A stretch of DNA of 64,000 bases, from positions 96,796,861 through 96,860,860 of the forward strand of contig CM026426.1 of the NCBI GenBank assembly GCA_014871385.1. The letters run 5' to 3'. Under the pieces are notes generated by a model that saw only the letters and a list, made by a program, of their open reading frames with translations, had not been told where the DNA came from and did no database searches. A program made the translations under genes and the position numbers. The stretch is from Ceratodon purpureus. Its lineage: Eukaryota; Streptophyta; Bryopsida; Pseudoditrichales; Ditrichaceae. How positions within the stretch are numbered: the stretch's first letter is position 1; each line of letters starts with the position of its first letter. Below, in pieces: positions 57,061-64,000 of this stretch.

Positions 57061-58092
57061 AATAAATATTGAAGGATGACAAAATAAGTTGTTGAAAGTG
57101 TGGTGTAATAGAGAAATGAAAGTGAAGTTTAGAATTTTTAATCATCATTGACTAATAAAGCAATTTTGAAATAGATTAATGTGCGATAAAGGTAGATTTG
57201 TTCATACGAATGTTTTTTTGGAATAAGACATGAGAGGGTAAAAATTAGCATGGTCGTTTTAATGATTGGAAATAGGGTTTAATAGATGAACATCATTTCT
57301 ACGCTCCTTTAAATAAATTATGAAGTACAATACTTAACATATGTTGGAGGTAGACTCGGACGTATGTGTTTTTTTTTAAGTTTTGGGAAAAAAAAATAAA
57401 AAATAGGTATTAGCATGCTGGAAAAAGAAAAATATGGGAAATTATTTTATATATATGTAGTTCACTTTTTTATTTTATAATTTCATGTAGATGTATTTTA
57501 AGTGTTTTTGATTAAAGGAAAATAAATTTAAACATTCACTTATACGTTTCAACATACAAGCAAATTATTTTATTTTTTATTAGCGTTCTTGGGGATTTAT
57601 CTGAGAATGGTAACACAGTAAATTAGTCAGGCCCTAGGATAGGAGAGAATTAGCAGCTAGGAGTTCACTATTGAGGTGTCAATTAATGCTCAAGGCGGCT
57701 GTGGTGTTAGATGTTCAAGACTTCTGAAGTTGACGGCGAGCAAATGGGCGGGAATTAATGTGGAGGGTTTAGTGACTGGTGGTCACCAATTACGGAGTGA
57801 CGAGAGTGTGAGAGTTACCAGTGACCGCCGGTGTGAAGGGTGAGCAAGGCAGTAGGTGATCGGTAGTCGGGGGTGACCATCGTCTCGCACCTCTCTCCAG
57901 TTGGGGGTCGACGGCAGTGTGCAATGTGTTCCACCGGAGGTGCGATGGAAGGAGAAGCCTCGGCGAATTGCAATGGATCGGCTGGGCTTGCATGTGTTCC
58001 ACTGTGGATTTAAGGGGAGGCGATGCTTAGCTTGGATTGTGGGGTTCCTTTTGGGGGTTTTATTTTTGTTGGGTTGGTAACTCTAAGTACCA
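57061..58092. other. Intergenic, leading into the 58-kb gene
   Basis: AT-rich until about 57600, then GC-richer, probably a leader or promoter of the gene at 58093. Minus-strand frames here are shadows. Confidence 0.35.
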
Positions 58093-61000
58093 TTGGGGTG
58101 GACGTGGGCGGGGCTTGTGTGGAGGGGTGAAAGAGTAATGGAGCAAAGCCAGAGTGCGCGCTTTGGGGACACATCCAGTGCGCGGAAGGAAAGAGCAGTT
58201 GGAGCGCGAGAGAGGAGGAGCCGCGGAGCAATGAGTGATGATGACGATGCCGGAAGGGAGGGTCCGTGGAAGAGGCTGCGGGCGTCGTCAGGCAGAGGAG
58301 GGGCATCTGGTGAAGAGCCTGCTGCCGAGGAATTGCCGAAGAAGGGTGGCGCAAGGGAACGAGGTCGAAGTCGTGGCCGAGAAGAGATGGAGGGAGGAGC
58401 TGCAAAGCAGTTGTCGAAGAAGGCTTCAGGCGTGAGACGAGGTCGGGGTGATAGCCGAGACGAGCTGGAAGGAGAAGCTGGAGCGGAAGCAAAGTCCAGA
58501 GCGAAGAAGAAAGGGAAGGGGAATGTAAGGTCTAGGAAGGCCTTCACGTGCGTGGAAGACGTCAACGACAAGATTTCGAGGCTGAAGAAGCCTCCGCAAG
58601 AATTGAAGAGGGCGGACTTTCAGGTTGAGTATGGACTACCCAACGAGTGAGACAATCCCTATCACTTCCGTCGAGGCACGGTCTCCTCCGACATTGTGCG
58701 CAGGTTGTTTGGTAAGCCCTACCGAGATGGTGGTTGGAGCGGGTTCTACTTGCAGGGTTGCGAAGTCCAGGAGGTTGTGGACAGGGTGAAGTATCTACAT
58801 CCAATTGTGTATCAACATGGGGAGGAGGAGAATCCGAACCTGAACACGGTGAGTTTTGCCGAAGGTATCGCATTGGAGTATGAGGAAGGTGGTGGTCGTG
58901 TCAATTTGTGTGCTTTCGGGGAGGAGGCAAACAAGCGACAGAGGGGCGGGTATACCTTGGACAGGACAAAGCTTGAGCAGCTCAGGAAGTCTATTGCGGA
59001 CTCTAGGTGCACTAATGGGAAGAAGAAGGTTGAGGTCCGAGGTAAGGAGTGGCGCGGAATTAAGGTCAAGCAAGGGGATGCGGTGAGGGTGGAGGGTCGT
59101 GGGCCACCGAGTGAGTCGAAGGGTGGACTTGAATCCGCCATGGCATCGGGTGTGTGCTTGCAAGAAGATACCGGTTTGCGAGGACAAAGTACTGGGAGGT
59201 TGGCAAAGGGGCAAGTGTAGGAGCGGCTGCAAAATTTGGAGGGTCGGATGCAAGCTGTTTACTTGGAGCAGTGGTACAAGCAGGAGCTGAAGAAGGAGGC
59301 AAGTCAACGGCGCCATTTGGAAGAGTAAGCAAAGTGAATGGGGCATGGGCACATTGAGGAAACAAGAGGAGCAGAAGACGGCGCTTATTAGAGCGCTGGA
59401 AGAGCAAGGCCAGGATGTGTACAAGGAGAAAATAAAGATGGAGGGAATTCAAGAGCAGTTGACAGAGGAGGAGGTCAAGGTCGCGGCCGCTAAGGGGGAG
59501 CTAGAGACCGCTGAAGCTGAGATCCAGGCATTGACAAGAGATTTAGAGTTGGGCCAGTTGCAGCTTGATGCCTTTGCAGCCAAGAAGTACCAGTTGAAGC
59601 AAGGGAGGAGTACTCTGAGCTTTTCTCTAAGTCCAATGGTGTATGCGCATGCGGATTCAATTCTAAATGGGTTTCATTTTGCAGATGAGACCAGGTTCAT
59701 CAGGATTACCGCTTGCTGCTTGTGTTCCTTTCCATTCTCGCAGAATGACATGGTAGTATCCTCGTGTAGACACTTCTATCATCCTTTCTGTGCTTTAGTA
59801 GTCTTTGTACGTAGCTGCAAGTGCATGGCCATAGGGGGCGGGGAGATTTGTCACCCGGAATGGCACCGGAGTTTTGGTTGGGGAGAGCCACCTGCGGAAT
59901 TGGTGGAGAAGGCTAGGATGCTTGGAGTAGCCGAAGAAAGGCGGAGACTATTGGAGGAGAGAACAGAGTAGGCTATGGCGAAGGTGTCATCTGATGGTAA
60001 GTTCATCTAAATTTTTGCTAGTATTTTGGATATGTGCTTTGCAATGTTGATTCTGGATATGTGCTTTGTTATAGGAATTTTAGTGCTTATGTGCTATGGA
60101 GTCCGCGAATGTAGTATGCGGTTGTTTCGGTTTAGGTTAGTTCTAGAAGTTTGTTATAGGAAGTAGTGAAAGTATATTGTAGGATAAGAAGGTTGTACAC
60201 TCTATGCGTGCTGTGGTTGCAAGCTTTCACCTGATTGTGATCTGAGACAACTTAGACTTGCACAGTGTATATGAAGTCCAGGTTTATTAACAGCATGTGT
60301 CTAAACATGTATCTTAGTGTCGAAGTCTAAATGCAATATGTGTACAAGTAGTTCCTTCACTGAATTCCATGAATTGTTGTGTATTGCATAGTACTTGGTG
60401 AACAGCTGTTTGGCGTTGGAAATGAAATGTTTGTATGTTAGTGTCAAAGTCTAAATCTAGTACGTGTACAAGAAGTTGCTTCACAGAATTCTAGTATATT
60501 ATTGTGTATTGCATAGTACTCGATGATTTTTGTTAGGCGCTGGAAATGTCATATTTGTATATTAGGCCTGATCTTCGGGTACATGCGGCTACTTAGAGCA
60601 AGTATTTTATGTACTCCATGTGACATAGTGCTTGACATGTACTTACGGTGCTGTACGCAGACGACATTGTACTTGACGGAGCTACAACAGGTATTTCTTG
60701 TCTTTATTTTACTTGGTACTAGAAGTCCTACGTGGTAGACATAATGTGAGAAGAGGTCATAGAGTACATTTAGAATTGCAGACTTGTACAAATGGTCCAC
60801 CAATTCAAATCCAATACAGAGTGATAGTACTGGTTCATTTGTGCTAGTCGACTGCAATTACATTCGGTACCATATTCTATATACTCTAACGGGATGTGTG
60901 GTGGCAGGTTCTAGCCTAAGGTTTGCATCACCTCAGAAGGCCGTCAACAATGCAAGAGAAACAGTCAAAGGGGAGACAAGCCAGCCAGCATGGTCTAGAG

Positions 61001-61478
61001 GTGCTCCAGGGGAGTTTCATGTAGTGCCGCAACGGGTTGTCAGGGGCGACAACATTAAATCTAGAGACCAACCAATGCTGGAGAGGCCAGTGGAGAAGGT
61101 GGTGATGGCATGTCTCTCAGATGGTACTCATCTTCAGGGACGTGAACCATATCTGGAGTCGGGAGACAATTCTAGTTCTGACGAAGAGGACATTACCAAC
61201 ACCAAGATGACCCCCCTACGTTCTAGCTCTGGCACTACCGTCGTGGATGGTGATGGTGATACTTCGGAGAGCACTGATGCTGAGTCGGGGAAGGCTTCAG
61301 ACTAAACTCGAGACAGCAATCCTTCACATGACATAAGCTCGCCACCGCCAGAAACCTCACTCCATGTGGAAGGAGTGAAGCTGGAGGGTCTGACAAGTCC
61401 AGATCAAGGAAGGGGCAGCTCTGGTAAAGGAGGAGTGTTGGCGTCGCTGCAGGGGGGAGGAAAAGGGATGAAGGCCTG
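58093..61478 (+). pseudogene. Large basic coiled-coil/RING-like family gene with nonsense codons
   Basis: A Lys/Arg/Gly-rich N-terminus (from MEQSQSARFGD at 58138, or 58093) is followed by a conserved-looking domain (CVEDVNDKISRLKKPP, then NPYHFRRGTVSSDIVRRLFG and GGWSGFYLQGCEVQEVVDRV) broken by TGA 58648. After TAG 59218 the coiled coil continues (LEGRMQAVYLEQWYKQELKK). A frame change near 59330 leads to more coiled coil (QEEQKTALIRALEEQG) and a RING-like cluster: CCLCSF, SSCRHFYHPFC, CKCM, CHPEW. TAG 59969 precedes a donor after 59996. A GTAC-rich intron ends at 60907, and the next exon joins in phase (DG/SSLRFASPQKAV) into a Ser/acidic tail. TAA 61303 is followed by further open sequence. 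Architecture is shared with 41971-42999. Confidence 0.6.
59997..60907 (+). other. GTAC-rich intron of the 58-kb gene
   Basis: GTAAGT donor, GGTGGCAG acceptor and phase-1 joining of two coding exons. Sixteen GTAC tetranucleotides were counted between 60195 and 60869, against two to three expected. It shares the composition, but no long alignment I can see, with the intron at 2932-3762. Confidence 0.65.
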
Positions 61479-61631
61479 AGCGTCGTTGGAAGTCGAAAGA
61501 AGCAGAGTGAGGCTGCAGGGATTATTAGGGGTAGGAGGAAGGATTAGAAGGAGGATTCAGAGACAGCTAAGGAAGGGGATGGAGGGGCGGTGTCGAAGAA
61601 GGGAGGCGCAGCATGGAGCGGGAGGAAGAAG

Positions 61632-62935
61632 CTCTTACCGCTCTGTTAAAGGGATTTTTTGCCTTTTACCTAGGAGCAGTAATTTAGGAGCAGAACAGTT
61701 AACTGCCAGGAGCACTAAAACAGTTAGTTACTGCGGATTTCTTAGTTACTGCGTTTTGGATGAAGTTTTTGACAGTTGGATGACAAATCGACTTGGATGA
61801 AAAACGGACAGCGGATGACGACGGCTAGGGTTTGGAGGGTAGTGAGGAGTGGGAGCAAGGCGGCTCTCACTCTCTCTTGTATCTTGTGTGTGTTTTCAGA
61901 GGTATGGTAGTATGGTAGAGGAGGTTAGGAGGTAGGAGAGAGGATGTTACTACTGTGGAGCAGGATCTAGGGGCAGATCTGATTGTACATGAAGAGAGTA
62001 ATGATGAGAAAGCAGCCTTGGATCATTGGAATTTGTATACATTGAATGCTAGGGCTCAAGGTAGAATTGCATTGTGGGTTTTTGCATTGTGGGTTCTAGA
62101 ATTGATGGAGTAGTAGATCAGGGCAGTATGGTTAGAATCTGGTGCTGTTCAGGGGCACAATGGTGTTGAGCAGAATTAGTTAGGTGGGTACTAAAATGTC
62201 GAGGGTTTCTCCTTAGATCTGGACAGTACATTAGCTTTCAAAGGGTGAGCTAAATCACCCTTTAACACGCTCCAAGCACGGCCAGCAAGGATAGTCTAGG
62301 GCGGTGGAACTCATAGTTACAACAAGGAGTTACAACAAGGAGAAGTCTAGTTAGAAAAGTATAAATAGGGTAGTCAGGATAAAACTCATACTCCTCTGTT
62401 TTGCTGTTAGAGTCGAGTCTTGGTCCCTAGAGCAGCTTGTTTTCCATAGAGCAGCTTGTCTACCTTGTAAGCGCCTGAACCTTGGTGTTCATGAACGATC
62501 TTGGGTTACCCAGCTAATACAGCAATTCCTCTTCTAAACTCTCTGCCCCTCTTTGCATCTTACTTATATTGCTTGCACTTCCAACACTGCTCCTCTGGAC
62601 CTGTCTGTCTCTTTTGGTAGGATACTTGTTCTCGGGCTACTTCCCTGCCACCGAGTCTTCTCAGGATCCCTTACTCTCCTCACATCTTGGTGCACAAAGA
62701 GCCTCGGTTAGGGCTCCACCTACATGGTCTTGCAGGGTGGTTCGTAGTTAAACTCAAGACTCGTGGAAGATATAACGGTTCTAAGTCCTGCCCCACGGAA
62801 CTCCCTGACTCCCCTATGACCGTGCCCCTTGACTGACTCCCTCTATCACCATAAGTACCTCTTTCACGACCCTCTGCACCTACCCCTTGGCTTCACTCTC
62901 ACCTCACGCAGCTCCATGTCCTGACCCTGGCTAAC
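61632..62935. mobile_element. 1.3-kb insertion in the repeat array, 5-6 bp target duplication
   Basis: AGAAG(C) occurs at 61627-61632 and again at 62936-62941. Deleting the 1304 bp between them, together with one copy, restores both the frame and the exact 87-bp period of the array. Inside are a TATAAATAG box (about 62363), a short direct repeat AGAGCAGCTTGT, TGTTA near the left end (61644) and TAACA at the right end, as in LTR termini. The outermost bases, however, are not TG...CA at the duplication. A solo LTR or small non-autonomous retroelement is likely. Confidence 0.7.
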
Positions 62936-62943
62936 AGAAGCAG

Positions 62944-63204
62944 AAGGAGGATTCGGGGATAGCTGAGGAAGGGGATGGAGGGGCAGCGCCGAAGAAGGGT
63001 GGCGTAGCAAGGAGCGGGAGGAAGAAGCGGAAGGAGGATTCGGGGACAGCTGAGGAAGGGGATGGAGGGGCAGCGCCGAAGAAGGGTGGCGCAGCAGGGA
63101 GCGGGAGGAAGAAGGAGAAGGAGGATTCGGGGATTGCTGAGGAAGGGGACGGTGCTGTAGCGAAGGAGAAGGGAACGCCAACGGAAAAGGAGAAGGAGGT
63201 CTTG
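62944..63204 (+). repeat. 87-bp tandem repeat coding a 29-residue unit
   Basis: Units begin AAGGAGGATTCGGGG at 62944, 63031 and 63118, with a further unit at 61548 on the far side of the insertion. The first two are nearly identical; the last diverges after 45 bp. Confidence 0.92.
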
Positions 63205-64000
63205 CCGCAGCCCGCGAGGAAGGAGACTACCAAGTCTGGGTTGCAATGCTTGCCGGGATGTAAGGGCAGGTTTCTTTGGGGAGAGTAGGGTAAGGATGGT
63301 GGAGGAGCCACGGCCTCGTATTTCGTGGATACCTTGGTGCAGGTGGAGGTTGCAGCCAAGTTCATGGAGGTAACAAGGAGGAAGGCCAAGGAGGAGGGTA
63401 AAGGAGAAGGAGGATGCGGTGAACAGTGGCGTAGGCGCGGGTACGAAGGATGTGCAAGCCTCAAGGCAGGTGGAGGTACAGGGTGGCGCGATGGAAGGAG
63501 AAGACAAAAGTCAAAAGATACTAGCCAGCGGAAGGAGCGCCGGCGTGACCAGTGTTGAAGTACTGGAAGCGGCGGAAGGAGAAGTAGAAGAGCTGTTGAA
63601 GTCTCATCCGCCCTGGTCTCCATTCAAGTTGAGAGCGAAGAGAGCAACGGATCCAATTATGAAGGATGACTCAGGGCCGGGACTTGAGGAGGCGATAGAG
63701 AATGTCTACTCAGCTGACAAGACCACGTACAAGAGCTGGCCGAGATAGTTGTGGTGAATGGAAGTCCTATTGTTGACCCTAAAACCGATGTGCGGACAAA
63801 AGCACGCACCGCCAAAGAGGCACAGCAAGCGGCAGAGGAATCCCCGGCATCGATCAGGGCTAAGGTTCGTAAGAATGCGGGGTAAAAGAATGATAGGTCA
63901 AGGGCGACAAGGTAGGTGGCGCAGTCTCACAAAAACGGCAGAGAGGGTAGTGTAGCACGACGTGGTACCCGTATTCCTTCGGAAGGCACTTAATTGACAC

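Larger units (their letters stand above)
61481..63995 (+). pseudogene. Basic tandem-repeat gene segment, split by an insertion and frameshifted
   Basis: In a frame shifted from the gene before it, SVVGSRKKQSEAAGIIRG leads into a 29-residue unit (KEDSETAKEGDGGAVSKKGG, then AAWSGRKK) at 61548. The array resumes after an insertion at 62944, 63031 and 63118 with exact 87-bp spacing. Then come KEVLPQPARKETTKSG, TAG 63286, VDTLVQVEVAAKFMEVTRRK, a shift near 63410 into a coiled-coil/acidic part (VEVLEAAEGEVEELLKS), and a shift near 63730 into LAEIVVVNGSPIVDPKTD, running toward the window end. It may be the C-terminal tail of the 58-kb gene or a second family member. The units mix acidic (EEGDG) and basic (RKKR) halves. 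Confidence 0.5.

Noticed and set aside
58010..59452. Long minus-strand frames opposite the 58-kb gene
   Set aside because: They are antisense shadows of GC-rich Lys/Arg/Glu coding sequence, with Pro/Ser/Leu-rich translations and no conserved motif.
62864..63623. Long minus-strand Pro/Ser-rich frames
   Set aside because: Shadow of the 87-bp repeat array on the plus strand.

Overview
The window is nuclear DNA of a land plant, most likely a non-seed plant (bryophyte- or lycophyte-like), though the species cannot be fixed from sequence alone. Support for a plant comes from an ER-type ADP/ATP carrier (ER-ANT1 type) split by a GT-AG intron, a TIM14/PAM18 J-protein, and remains of a CIPK kinase, a UBC8/10-type E2 exon, a 2-oxoglutarate/Fe(II) oxygenase and an LRR receptor-like protein. 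Gene density is low. Most of the sequence is transposon-derived or transposon-decayed.

Layout: 1-6.1 kb holds a two-exon transposase-like gene on the minus strand, with a strikingly GTAC-rich intron and flanks. An intact two-exon coiled-coil gene follows (6.1-7.2 kb), then ER-ANT1 (9.48-10.75 kb). A 328-bp MULE-type MITE with a perfect 9-bp target duplication lies at 13.08-13.41 kb, next to fused fragments of an E2 gene and an oxygenase (14.1-14.7 kb). From 15.3 to 32 kb the DNA is mostly AT-rich. It carries a CIPK pseudogene, a nearly intact gene with two 67-residue repeats of unknown family (18.6-19.5 kb), two tRNA-like SINE candidates, a foldback repeat, a long hairpin, an unidentified multi-exon gene (about 22.5-24 kb, minus), TIM14 (25.4 kb), a mariner-like MITE and an AT-rich repeat desert.

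From 32 kb onward: a broken LRR receptor-like gene beside a gag-only LTR-element remnant (32-34.4 kb), small orphan ORFs, a large decayed transposase-like gene (37.2-40.0 kb), a coiled-coil/RING-like gene with one stop (42-43 kb), another decayed gene on the minus strand (43.6-44.25 kb), a two-exon transposon gene (45.7-46.85 kb), and an element whose 1.3-kb reading frame is broken only by TAG codons (48.8-51.4 kb). That last frame is also interrupted by one of two related TIR elements that carry Pol III-like B boxes. From 54.9 kb to the end there are more decayed members of coiled-coil/RING-like families, a polypyrimidine/polypurine block (55.9-57.1 kb), and an 87-bp (29-residue) repeat array split by a 1.3-kb insertion with a clean target duplication.

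Two themes link the regions. First, lineage-specific, repeat-like gene families recur with the architecture coiled coil plus degenerate RING-like Cys/His cluster, next to transposase-like genes. Second, the broken reading frames are disrupted mainly by TAG/TAA/TGA codons that look like C-to-T changes of CAG/CAA/CGA, the mark of methylation-linked decay. Intact host genes here use TAG as a normal stop. All homology calls were made by eye; no database search was run.
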